Shown piece by piece: positions 1 to 12,124 of a DNA stretch of 64,000 nucleotides. Every line of letters begins with the position of its first letter. The stretch's first letter is position 1. The DNA lies in NCBI GenBank assembly GCA_023079485.1, contig CM041102.1, positions 2,241,269 to 2,305,268 of the forward strand. The letters are read 5' to 3'. The notes under the pieces were generated by a model. That model searched no databases and was not told where the DNA came from. It saw nothing but the letters and a program-made list of their open reading frames with translations. Origin of the DNA: Archilochus colubris (Eukaryota; Chordata; Aves; Apodiformes; Trochilidae). A program made the position numbers and the translations under genes.

Positions 1-135
1 CGCCATGGGCAGGAGCTCTGTGATGGGTCCATCTGGGTCAGACCAACACGATTGATGTATTATATCAATAAAATTACTTTCCTTGTGAAATTTAAGGCTG
101 GGGAACCAACGAGCTTTGCTCACGGAGGGGAAATG

Positions 136-179
136 GCTGCCGCCATCTGCTTCGCTTACCTCACCGTGATGGCGGCTGC
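136..179. promoter_or_regulatory. Inverted pair of YY1-like motifs
   Basis: GCTGCCGCCATC (136-147) and GATGGCGGCTGC (168-179) form an inverted pair, complementary at 11 of 12 positions, with a 20-bp spacer. Each contains the GATGGCGGC core known for YY1. The flanks carry several CpG, including TTCGAACGTCG at 199-209. Whether it is bound or active is not shown by sequence. Confidence 0.4.
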
Positions 180-3100
180 TGAGGGGCAGGAAGGAGACTT
201 CGAACGTCGTAATTTAAAGGCACGCTGGAGAAAGCACCTGATTTGAAGCTCTCGCTGGATAATTAAACAGATAACATGGCACAATCTTTCTCCTTTTCCC
301 ATCTCAGGGTCAAAAAGGCCTCAGCAGCCCCAGGTTGAGCCTCACGCCTCGACCTCCGGCAGCCTGCGACATGGCTGAAGGTCCTGGTCCGGGAAGAAGG
401 TGCAGATCCTGTTGTCCCTGCCAGCCTGGAGCAGCACCCACAGCTGGAAGATGGAAATTTGGAAGCTTCTTGCTATAATCTGTGGTTATGATTTCCAGCC
501 CCTGTCAGCAGTGCCGGGAATCCAACCACAGCTTCCCGAGTGCAAAAGAGCCTTTATTGTAATCCGATAAAACCTTAACAGTCGTCTCCTTTTTATGGTA
601 AATTAAAGGGTCTCACTTACTCTGCAGTGGCCTCCTCACCCTCGTGTTTGAGTCTCAGTCAGAGTGAGGCAGGGGAGCACAGGAAGAGAAAATGGATCCC
701 AGATTCCCCCCTTCAGCCTTGCGGCTTCAGAGAACACAAACACAACCCAATTTTCTCAAGATTTCTGGTTTCCAGCTGGCATTTTGGCACCTTGCTGAAG
801 CACCTAGAAGCCACAGTGGCAAGGCTGAGTGCTATGAACTCGGGTGCACCTACTCCCCAAGGGGGTCCAAGTTTTCCTGCTTTGTTTCTTGGAAACCCAA
901 CCAGCTCCAAAATCTTAGATTTCCCCCATACTGGTGACAGGAAAGCTTTTGCCTCAAACATCTTGACTGGAAACCTTCCAGTGCAGCTCTGCTTTCAGCT
1001 CTCTTGGTTATTTCCATGTTGAACTCTCCCACTCTCCCAGCACTGTCCTCCTGGATGGAGACGTGGATGCTGCGTGGTTCATGGCACTAATTACAGGTAT
1101 CCGATTCTTTATGGGATACAGATGGGCTGCCCAGGGATGCTGCTGTTCCCTGGGTCCCTCTGCAGCAGGGATTGCTTCCTAAAACTCTGGGGTAATTTAA
1201 GAACTTCCTTCATCCTTTTGGCAACCTGACTCCAGCGGATCTGCTGCAACCCACGCTCACAAGACAAGGTGCTCACCTCACTGCAGGGTCATCAATCAAC
1301 CCCACATCCATTTCACAGCTCGACCTCTTCACAGCCATCCCAATCTCCTGGGAATCCCTTTTATTCTGAATTTCCCTCCTCACTCGGTTTTGCCTTCGCA
1401 GCACTCTCTGTTAACTCCTCCTTTTCAGCCTCGCTGCTGTAATGGGACCAAAATGTTGAGAGAAAACAATGTTTGGGGAGAGTTATTTTTTCCTAATTTA
1501 GTAGTCACAGTGTGAGCGTGGTGATGGACACACTGGGAGCAAATCCTGCCCATCTGACATTGGGGTTTGTAGGGTTTGCCACACTCCACATCACTGCGAA
1601 TGCCTCCATGAATGCCAACTCCCCCTTATACTTTCATAAATAAAGGCAAATCGTGTCTCAGCAACACTTTTCCTTTCTTTTTGATTATTTTACAGTGAAT
1701 CTCACTCACTTGGGGACTGGTTTTCAGTGCAGTTTCAAGAAACAGATACAGCAAACAGAAGGAGTTGGAGTGAAGAAGATTTCAAGCATCATAAAATGCT
1801 GAAAGTTGAACTGATTTCAATAAAGCCATCCTGATTTATGCTTTCTTTTTCAAAAACTGTAGATCTTGATTATTCTTGGGATGTATTAAAAAATAAAAAA
1901 AAGGAAAAAAAACCCCAAAACAACACAAATAACAAAAGCAACCTTGAAGGTATTTTTGTCAAGTATTTTCACTCCTTTTCCAAAGGAAATAGTTTATTTT
2001 ATAACAGCAGATGCCTCTTCGTGAGCTGCTTGAGAAAAATCCCATGATTTTTCCATTCATTAGCCAATCCAGGCTCACTTTTGCATCCACACTAAGGTGG
2101 TGCCACTATAAAACTGGGACACATTGTTTACATTTTTCTGGTGTGCTCACAATTAGCAACTTTTCCTCGATGTCCTTCTGGTTATGAATTAAAGAGCAGC
2201 TGACACTCCACGGAAACTTTAAGAACATTCTGTCTTGAGATTATTCTGCCAGGAGGTCCCATATTTTCTGCTTTTTTTTTTTTAAACTAAGGGTAAACCT
2301 ACAAAAATAAGCTCGTTGCTGGTTAAGATGAGTCCTGGTGCTTCTTCTGCACACACCCCAGCTGCAATTGTGGTGTTGATTCATGGTGCCATAAAATTAC
2401 CAGAGCTCTGATGCCACAGCTGAGATGTGACCTCAGGTGGAATCAATGAGCTCTGAAATCCCAGCCAGCAGACAAATGAACATGTACACCTCTACAGAAG
2501 GAGGAAAAAACCAAAGAAAAGCTCAGGAAAAAGATATTTCCTTCTATCATATCCCAGGAGCAAGTGTCTAGAGAGCAGGGTTTCATTGGGCTAATTTACT
2601 GGTGGGTTTTTATAGCTGCAAAAGCCTCCCTGGGTTCCTGCCATGCACTTGGTTCTGTGCAGCTTATTTCTGCTCTCAGGACATCTCTGTGCATTGCAAG
2701 CTAAGGCAAACTATCCAGGAGAAGAAAATACATCTCTGAAAACCCCATCACAGCCAGAAATGGGTGGTTTTTGGTTTTCTCACAGGTGGGAATTCATCTG
2801 GGACAACGAGTGTGTTTCCAGCACACAGGTGCCTCTTGTTTTCTATCCTGATCAAGTACTGCAAGGTACAAAAAAACCTCAATAGCTCCTGGGTTTCTTC
2901 AGAGCCAAGAGCACCCAGCTCCTTACCAGAGGTCCATGGTTACCAGCAGCAAAAGACCCTTTCATCTCATGGAGATCTTTGCAGGACTCCACTGGAGATT
3001 GAAGAAATTGGGCTTGGAGACCCTCACCAGGTCCCAGGAGAAGCCCTGCTGATGCCACATGTTGTTATTGATGCCTCCCCCTCCAGATCTGCTGTGCAAA

Positions 3101-4942
3101 TTGGATGAAAGTTGCTCACCCCCAAATTTCAGGGTTTCTGCTTGGCTAAGAAGTAGTGAAAAGTGTCATAAAGTTGGATCTCTTCCACACAAACACGTCC
3201 ACGTGAGCAGGAGGAGGGCTGCTAAACCCATCTGTGTGAGGCTCTGCCTATGTTCAGCTTCATGGCTCCATTGCCTGCCAAAACAAAACAACAAAACACA
3301 TTAAAAAAACTCCAATGAAGTTGTGTGATCACTCCAAAGCCCTAGATCTGGAAGGTGATTCTGAATTAAATGAAGACCCTTACACTTACCTGAGCCTGGC
3401 AGAGGAAGTGTTACAGCCTTCTGCCTTTTCTCTTCTGATGGGTTATTCACCCATCAGTAAACTGACACCTTTCCCAGGCTACGTGTAACACAAAATTGCT
3501 CCAAAATAGTTTTCATGTTGCCTTTCAGCTTTGAAATCCTCCTGCAAATTACCTCTTTCAACTTGGTTTATCTCTCTGTCTGCCAGACATGAAAGACAGG
3601 GAGAAAACAAGGTATAGGCAGAGGATTTGTTGGTTTGGGTTTTTTCCTTTTGTTTCCACTGGTTGCCAACTTTTGAGCTTCAGAAAGGATCACTGTGGGC
3701 ATGAGCTTGGCTTTCTGTGTGCTTCAGAGAGCAGAATCTCCCTTCTCTTCCAGCTCAATAGCTGGTCTGGGGGGAAGAACCATCTTCCAGAGGGTACATC
3801 ACTTTGTCAAAACAAATTTGAAGGAATTTCAAAGGATTTCACCACTCCTCCTCCTCTCTTGCTCCCTCCTACAGGCTTTTTTTTTCTTTTTTTCTTTTTT
3901 TTTTCTTTTTTTAATTCACTGGTGTTGCTGGTATTGAGTCTGGCCAATGCTGCCTTGCAAAAAACCCATTTCCCTGCATATTTGCTGCGTGTAAACATCA
4001 TCTTGCAACACAGAGGATGTGCTTCCAGAAGGTCTGAGGAATAACAGGGGAAAAGGGGAGTTGCTCAAAGCCCATCTGATGAGAGATCTTTGACTTTCTC
4101 AAACAAGGAATCTGGCTGCAAGGTCCCAGTGTCTCGGGCTCCTGGAGGAGTTAATGAGTGAGGAAAGAAAAGAGAAGATGGAAAGAACAAGCCCTGCAAA
4201 GCAGATAGGTGCTCACTGCACTGAGCATCCTGGGATGATGCTTCCTATCTTACAGGTCAGTGAAACTTTGGTACCCCCCTTCTGTCAGCTCTTCTGGGAG
4301 GTGTATCCCAAATCCTTTGAAACAGGAACAAACCAGACAAGGCTCAGAAGAAGCTGCTCAGTACAGACCAGGCAGAGCCTGAACGTTCAGAGCCTGAACT
4401 TTCAGAATGGGTTTGCAACACCAGGCTCTTGCAGCACAACCTCTGCTCAGCAAACATCTCCTTTTTCCCACCTGCCAGGGCAAAGTTTGTTGGGTTTGTT
4501 TTTCGCCTTTGCAGCCACTTTCAGAGCCTGATTAAAATTTAAAAATAAAACCCAGGTCCTGCCAAGCAAGCAGGTGTCTGCTCATTAACTCCTCACCACA
4601 TGGATTTTAAGGCAAGCAGGGGGACAATGAACACATGGGAAAGTATCCGACCCTGATAGTGCATTGTTTCTTCCAATTTTATATTGATAAACACTGACTC
4701 ACCTTCAAAAGCAGAATCCAAAGACAATAAAGGGAAGTACATGGGAATCTCATGGTCTTTGCTGAATCTGTTCTGTTTATGACCCCAAATGCTGTAAAAG
4801 ATTTATCCATAAGCGTGTCCTATGTCTGCAAAGTGTGGGCTACAGCTGAAAATCCCTGCAGAGCCTCTGCTTCACAACACAAAGAGCTGGCAAGGTTGGA
4901 GAGGAATAGCTAAAGTACTTCAAGTTTGCACATACAGTCAAT

Positions 4943-4980
4943 CTTTTCTATCTGTAACTTCTTTTCTATCTCTAACTTCT
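4943..4980 (+). repeat. 18-bp tandem duplication
   Basis: CTTTTCTATCTGTAACTT at 4943 is followed by the near-identical CTTTTCTATCTCTAACTT at 4961. Confidence 0.95.
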
Positions 4981-7900
4981 TTCAGAGAATGGAAAAGTAA
5001 TTTATCTTCTCCTATGTGTTTTATTTTCCCACCAGATGCTGCATTTCATGATCTCTGACAGGCTGGTAAGATGCATTTCTAATTCTTGAGAGGGGCCACA
5101 CCTGAAATCAGCTCTGGTAGGGGCCAGGAATGCTCATCACTAATAAACAACAAACAGAACAATCTTCTCCTCGAACTTCTTGTAGCAGAAACAACAAAAT
5201 TCCTCCTCTGAAGAGGATCAGCTGTGCTGCAGCCACAGGTGTTACAAACACTTCCCCAACACCACAGACCAGTACACACCAGTGACCTCAAAAATACTGT
5301 GGTAAGAGAAAGGTGATGAGACCTCAAGCTTCCAGCCCTGATTTGCAGGGAACCAGGAAAGATGTCCAGACCTGCAAGAGCAGGAGGTGGTTTGAAGATC
5401 ATCTGTGTGAGGTGTGAACTCTTGGCAGAAGGAAGGAGCCTGGTGTCCTCAGACAGCCAAGCTACAGCATGACAAGTGAGAAAATTGTCCTACACCCCAA
5501 AAAGTCAGGGAGAGTATTACCTTCCGTGTCCTAAGGCTTACCAAAAATCATTACACGTTTCCTCATTAAAAAGAAAAGCATGGAAAAGGCAGAGCTTCTC
5601 CCATAGGCACTGCTGGCTTGTGATGTGTGAAACCCACACTGCCAGGATTTAAACTTCACCCCTTGGCAGCTTTCATGTGAGCTCATATCCAAATATTCCC
5701 ACAGGGCTCAGGATGAGACACAAACACTTTTGGACTTCCCAACCAAGATTTTGGGTTTTATGGTGGCTGCAAGTCCTGGACAAGTGGATGATGGTGAACA
5801 GAGTCTCACAGAGAGTTCCACAACGCATTTGATTGCAAAGCACATTCTCAGCAAGGGCAGGGACAGCCCTAGCAGCAAACCAGGCTCCATCCCTGTGACA
5901 ACTCTGTCCATGGATGGAGGCAAAATCCTTTGCTGTCCCCAACACACACACGTCTGTTCCTCATGATGTCTGCAGGAGCTGTGTATCTGTTGTTACTTTA
6001 GCTGCCATTCCAAGAACAGTGACTATTTTCTTTCCCTTGATTTTCCTTTCATCCCATGCAAGCATCCCACCCAAATTTCTCTACATCTCTTTTTTTTTTT
6101 TTCCCTCCCTTCTTGGTTACCACATAACAACAATGTTTCTCTTACATTAATTGCGTTACTCAAGCAAAGCAAACCATCGCTCCTTGGTACCTCCCAGAAA
6201 AGCCAGGAACCCAGTGACTCAGGCAAGGCAGGATTTTTATTTAAACCATTTGTCCTGTGGTCAGAGCAGATTAAAGGCAGATCAGGTTGCCCTCAGAGCA
6301 AGGCTGGGACAGGGAGAGTGAGAGATGTTGGCACTTGCTCCTCAAACCGCAGGCAGCTCGCGTGACTGCGCCTTCCTCCCACCTCCCTTTGCCTCCTGGA
6401 ACACCTGCCTGGGGGGGACCCAGGTGTCCCAGGCCATCAACACCTTCAGGACACCGTGGTGGGGTGACCCCCAAGGAGGAGGTGGTCTCCAGGGTGGGGT
6501 GGATTGGAGGAGGGGGTGGGAAAACATATTTAGAGCATCCTTGTCTCTCTGTGTCCCGAGGGTACCAGATGGGTTTTGTCACCCTGCTGACCTGTAGATG
6601 GGTTGATGGCACTGGGAGTATGGGGAGCTGCCATCCAATTTTTTTCACCCCAAACCTCTCAGAAAACATGGAATGCATGGGATAATTTGGCTGTTCTCTG
6701 TAGGGATCCCCCCACCCACTTTGCTGGACCTGCAAAAGGCTCCAGAGCTGCTTTAATTTCTTTTAATCGCTGATGTTCTGGTGTCACCACCATGCATTTT
6801 TCTCCCAGATTTACCAGTCAAATAACTTGCACAAACAGTCAGTTCCCTTATATTTAAAAAAAAAAAAAAATATGTTGAAGGTTTTGATGAACTGCCTCAT
6901 CTTTCAGAATCCACTCTTCAGATCCAGGTAATGGGGTTCAGTCTGGGATGGGTTCTGCTCATGTCAAATAAGCTCTCTGAGAAACAAAGCCTGGCAGCCT
7001 TGCATGGGTTTTTATTATGGATTACAACCCTTGTGATCAGTTAATCCAAGAAATTACTCAGTTCTTCCAGTTAACAAAGTCAAAATATGATTGCTCTTCA
7101 AAGAATGCAAACTTGTATGAATTTATCCCTTCATCTAGGGCTATAGTGGGGTTTTACTAATTTTATACCAAAATATTGCCATGTGTGGGCTTCATAAATC
7201 TGTCTCACCCTGTTACTTGTTACCTTCCCCAGATGCTTTGAACTTCTACAAAAAGTTCCTTAACAGAAAAAACACAGCTGCCACATGTTGTAATTTCCTC
7301 TTTGGGGGCATCTGTTACCGTCCTGCAAAGGTTTTGCCAACTTTTCTGATGACTTCTTTCTCTCTCTGTGGTATTTCTCAGTATTTTTCAGCTTCATCCC
7401 AGAAAACAAAGCTGTTTGTTGCTTTCAGCACCTTCCCAATACCCTGGAGGATGCAGTTGCTTAAACTCAAGTTATATTCAACGTTTAGTAAAGGTATCAC
7501 ATTTCCCAGCCCTTTGAACTCTATCAGACAAGTTTTCCACTGCTTATTGGGTGTCTGACTTTTTGTCTGACCAGCTGTGGTGTTAAATTCAGGAGAGAAG
7601 AAAGGAGGGGGGGAAAACTTCCATAGGACAATAAATTAAAAAAAAAAAAAAAGTCACAATATGAAATTTACCTTCATGTTTATGTTCCACTGCCCAAATG
7701 CTTCCCCTTGTGCTCCTGAGTGCTTCTTCTGACTTCAAAGGGGTTCTTTTCCAGGAAGGTGAATAGGATTTGGACTGTACTCCCCATGATAAACACTGAC
7801 ATTCCTTGGGTGACCTCTAAGCCCAACACATCAAAAGTTTTGCTTGAGTTGCACCTCCAAAATATTCCTGCAGAGGCACAAACAGCCTTTCTGCTGTAAA

Positions 7901-8660
7901 ACCAGCAGGCACATGCCAAAATATATAAAGCAACAAGCAAAAGACCACGAAGATCTCAGCTTGGGGAAGGAGAGGGATATTGGAGATGGAGAGAAATGAA
8001 ATTTAGCTGGGGGTGATATGGACCACAAAGCAACGTGGGAGCATCCCCTCCTCCCTGCCCTGCTCCATCCTCCTGCACCCAACCTCTTTCTCCTCTATGC
8101 TGGGGGGTAGGTGATGCTCTGTGGGTCATAATCTTTCCCATTTTGGGCAAAAGAAGGAAAATCTGTCAGGAAGGCCACTAGCTGTGTCTCCAGTACCCAC
8201 CACCTGCTCCTCAGGCTCGTTTTTAGGCATCCTCCTGCTTGTCCTCAGCCACCACGTGAGGAGCTGACTCAGGGTGGCTTCCCAAACATTGCAGCAGGAT
8301 GGAGATAGGACACAAACAACCACACACCCACAGAGCCAAATTCTCTCCATTACTCCTTCTCTTCTCTAGTTTGCCTTAACCAAATTGTCTAACCAACCAC
8401 ATCTGTTGACAGATCCTGGGACCACAGGTACCATTCTGCAGCACTGGGCTCATTTTCCCAAGAAAACAGAGAGCAGTTCAGGAGCTCAGGCAGGGATCTT
8501 GACTCATTGTTTTCTAACTAGACTTGGGGAGCTTTTTCACTGCAATTCCTTCTAAAAGTTTTTTTTTTCTCTCCTGACTAATCTGAGGAGAGAGGGGATG
8601 ATTTTATTTGGCAGTTATTGCTCATTTCTCCCATTGTTGTTTATTGTTTTTTTTACTGTC

Positions 8661-8684
8661 TTTTTTTTTTTTTTTTTTTTTTTT
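8661..8684 (+). repeat. T24 homopolymer
   Basis: 24 consecutive T, preceded by a shorter T run about 10 bp away. Confidence 0.97.
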
Positions 8685-9593
8685 AGAAGCTGTTGATTCT
8701 TTCTGAAACCACAGATAAAATTAGCTGAGCTTGAGTTTTGTTTTGCCTTCTGCAGCTTAATTTTAAGTGGAAATCTTGTCATCATTCCTCTGCCCTGAAG
8801 ACAAGATGCTGAGAGAGGAGTGTGAGTAAGGCAGAGTTTCTCATCTCCTTGCAGAGGAGACGTGTTTCAGGTTGTCAGAGCACTGAGATAAATCATCAGC
8901 CTGAAAGCAAACCTTTGACTTTTCCTCTTAGATTCCTCTCAAAGAAATCCACTTTTTCCACCACTGGAAAAGAAAATTTGGTCTAGAATTTGGCATGATG
9001 TGACAGGATTTGCCTGTGCCATGAGTGTCTGGGTGCAGAGCCAAGTGATGCACAACCAGGTCCCAAGTGGTCCTCACCTTCTCCTGCACCTCTTGCCTCC
9101 TCCTCCAGCCAGCATCCCAGCAGCTGGAGAAGCACAAGAGGGATGGATTTGGTGGAGTCTGAGCTGTCTTTCACCTTCCTTGTTTTTCTTGCTCTGCCTA
9201 ATGCACCTGGGCTCCTTCCTATCTCCCCATCAAGGCTTACGGGTGTGCTTTGTGTCTGATTTTTCTATTCAGAGCTTAGGCAGTAATTACCAATAAACAC
9301 AAAGGGAATTATAAACATCTCCACATCCATCCCGTTGGCCATACATTATCATCCTGGGCTTGGTTACCCATGGTCATGGAACACACTCTCAGAATGGCAC
9401 CAGGACAGTTTTTCAAACACCTCATTTTCTGGAACTCCAGCATGAAATTTGAAAAGGAAACGGGGAAAAAAGGCAGCAGCTCAGCACCTCCAGGAGCTGG
9501 GCCCTTCAGAAGCAACACCCAAGCAGCAGGCCCTGCTATCCTTCTCTTTTTAAGGTCTACTTGACTACATTTTGCAGGCACAGACTGGGTAAT

Positions 9594-9619
9594 ATAATTA
9601 ATCTTTATAATTAATCTTT
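9594..9619 (+). repeat. 13-bp tandem duplication, AT-rich
   Basis: ATAATTAATCTTT occurs twice in tandem. Each copy contains the homeodomain-type core TAATTA. Confidence 0.97.
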
Positions 9620-10229
9620 GACTATAAAGTAACTGCTGTGCTGCAGTGAGGTTGAGAAAAAAGTGCCTTCTGGAAAGTGCTTTGTCTTATAATACACTGC
9701 TCTCCTAATATGCATTCTAATAACAGTGTAAAGGGAAAAACCATTTGGAAGGGTTTGTTATTTCTCAGGGCTTCGTGTCGGAATTCATGTCACTGTAGAA
9801 GTTATTATTGTAATAAAAAAGTAAAAATGAGTTCTCAAAATACACTCCAGCCTATTATTCAGGACAGCCTGTAAGCAGAGCCTTAATGTTAAGCACATGC
9901 ATGGATCACTCTGAAGTCAAACCAAAGACTTGTGCTGCATCTAGGGATGGATTGGAGTGAGCTCTTTTCCTGACTCAGGACTCCACACCAACCCTCCAGA
10001 TAATATAAGAAGACAGACACAAACTCATGGGGGAAAAAATCCTGATCATATTAAACCAGTGGTAAATTCCCCTTCACTGCATTGCAGCCCAGCCTTCATT
10101 GCTAGTTTAGGACAGAGTCAGTGATTGGGTTTGGGTTTAGAAACATTTCTGTGCTAGCTGTGAAGCCAAGCATGCACGTGGCATCACATCCTGATGCTCC
10201 TTCCCATTCCACAGCACCACTGAAAAGGG

Positions 10230-10540
10230 ATTCAACCCCATCCTTAACATTTGGCTCATTTCCCTCTTCTTCTGCATTTATGTGAGGTTGCTCCAGTCCC
10301 TCATGCTCTAATGGTTAGAAACCTTCCCCACTACATCCAGGGGCAGTTTGGCTTTCTCCCAATATTCAGAGCTTAGTCCTGTTGTTCTTCTATGTATTTT
10401 GAGCCTTCATTCTACAGGGCTGAGCCAAACCAACCTCTCCTGTTTTCCTATTATAGGAGGAGTTCCACAGTCCAGTCACCCTACAGACTTTCTCTGAATG
10501 TCTTCTAGTTTCAATTTTCCCTGAAGTCACCAGAGAATTA
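10230..10540 (-). mobile_element. Old CR1-like fragment, diverged
   Basis: The words GAGCCTTCATTCTACAGGGC, then CCAACCTCTCCTGTTTTCC and GAGGAGTTCCACAGTCC, resemble the reverse complement of the CR1 internal block usually seen as TTCTCCAGGCTGAAC...CAGCCTCTCCT...GAGGTGCTCCAG. Divergence is high and the boundaries are approximate. Confidence 0.45.
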
Positions 10541-11790
10541 GCACAACGACAGGACTAATCCCCTATCTCTCTTGGAAATAATTGGGTGGACACATCAAGA
10601 ACTGATTTTTCCCTATGCATTATGGCACGGGGTCATTATTATGCTCTGCAAAAGCCTCAACCTGTCCCTGCTTTCTCAGGAAATAAACTGTGTAATACCT
10701 GAAATCTGTGACTGCCAGCTAACCAGAGTCAAAGATGTGTTCCTCATCCTTTCCATCTCTTCAAGACAGTTGCTTATCACAAGAACTTATTCAGGCAAAA
10801 GCCAAGAGCTGCAGCAGCCTTCCCTCCTACCATGCAACTTCTTGAGATCCGTAAAGGGATTTTAGGAAAGCAAACCCACACAGAGCACCAGACTGAGGGA
10901 GGCAGAGAGCTGCCAAGTTATTATTGCAGCATTTTGTTGTTATTTAATAGGAAGCATCCCAGACAATTTAACAAACAGGAGCCCCTTGGGGCTATTTTGT
11001 TCAGGATTTCTTGGATCCTGTGACTCAGCACTTTATCGACACAGCGCTGATAGGAAAAAGAGAACTCAGAGAGGCAACAAACAGCACTTGCAGCAGATCA
11101 GAAGTGGTGGCTGGAACCCCCAGAGCCACCAGACCTCTCAGATTGTCTCTTCCACAACAGAAGTGTCCATCCCACTGCCCAAGGACAGATGCTGCCTGGA
11201 TGCTGGGAAAGGAGGTAAGACATCTGCCCAAAGGAAGGCTCGGGTCGTGTTAGCGCCTTTCCCAACCTCCTCATGGTGGCCATATGAGGGATGAAAACTG
11301 GTTTCACACCAGCGTTTGCTGACAGCAAAATATAATGAAAAACATTGCTCTGAAACAATGTAGACCACATACTAATTGCCATTTTATGTAACCACCCCAG
11401 AGATCATAAGATTTCAATTTAGCAGTGCTGATCACCACACCGATTGCCTTCCTGCTCCGTCGCTCCCGGGTGGTTGCACTGCTGTCCTGAAGCTCCAAAC
11501 CCCATCCAGGGAGAGATGTTCTCCTCCTGTCAAACCCTTCAAAACAAACCAAGCAAATATTGAGCACAGGAAGCTCAGTGGTGGTGGCTGTGAAACAGGT
11601 CTTTTGGCTGAATCCCAAGGAAAAAAAATAGAAGGAATTAAAATTCAGTCCAGTCCATTGAACTCGGCCACCACCGGTTTGTCAGGAGCTCTCAGGAAGC
11701 CTGGAAGTCTTTTTGATCTTCTCCAAGGGTTCCTGGGCCTCTGGGCCTTTGGATTTTGCTCTTAGATCAGGGCATGTAAAGAAAGATAAA

Positions 11791-12124
11791 TGCAAGGGGA
11801 GAGGATGTTGCGGGAGGAGCCATTCTTGCTCCTGATGCTCGACGAGCTGCTGGTCTCTTCCAGGACTCCAGCCACCACACAGCGCTTCCAGGGTAGAAGT
11901 GTAGTGGGAAGAGCCTTTCTTGATCCAGAGGCTCGACGAGCTGCTGGCCTCTCCATGCCTCTTGCAAGAGTGAGCTGAGGTCTTTCGCTGTGGGTGTGTG
12001 TTCCACCTTTACTGGCCCCCTGGCCTTGCTCATGCCCAATAGGGGCCTGCCCTAATCAGGCACAGGTGGACTCACACGTACTCACTGGCAATTCGAGGCA
12101 CCTGGTTGACAATGTTTCCCCACA
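11791..12124 (-). mobile_element. LTR-like element, probably a solo LTR
   Basis: On the minus strand it starts TGTGGGGAAAC and ends CCCTTGCA (TG...CA). A poly(A)-signal-like CCAGTAAAGG lies mid-element, followed by GTGGAACACACACCC, as in the U3-R-U5 layout of a retroviral LTR. Two copies of a roughly 94-bp unit lie in the U5 side. Flanks (ATAAA and ATAGG on the plus strand) do not give a convincing target-site duplication. No gag, pol or env sequence adjoins it. The family is not identified from memory. Confidence 0.4.
11812..11990. repeat. 94-bp tandem duplication
   Basis: GGGAGGAGCC...GCTCGACGAGCTGCTGG at 11812-11853 recurs as GGGAAGAGCC...GCTCGACGAGCTGCTGG at 11906-11947, a period of 94 bp with some divergence. 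It lies inside the LTR-like element. Confidence 0.8.

Larger units (their letters stand above)
1..6491. other. Intergenic, no gene seen
   Basis: Mostly unique-looking DNA with short A/T runs and a pyrimidine-rich patch near 3878-3912. Apart from the YY1-like pair and the 4943 duplication nothing is recognised. Open frames are short, lack domains and show no splice-linked pattern. Confidence 0.7.
6521..10229. other. Intergenic, no gene seen
   Basis: Contains A/T homopolymers (A15 at 6856-6870, T24 at 8661-8684) and the 9594 duplication. Otherwise unremarkable. Confidence 0.7.
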
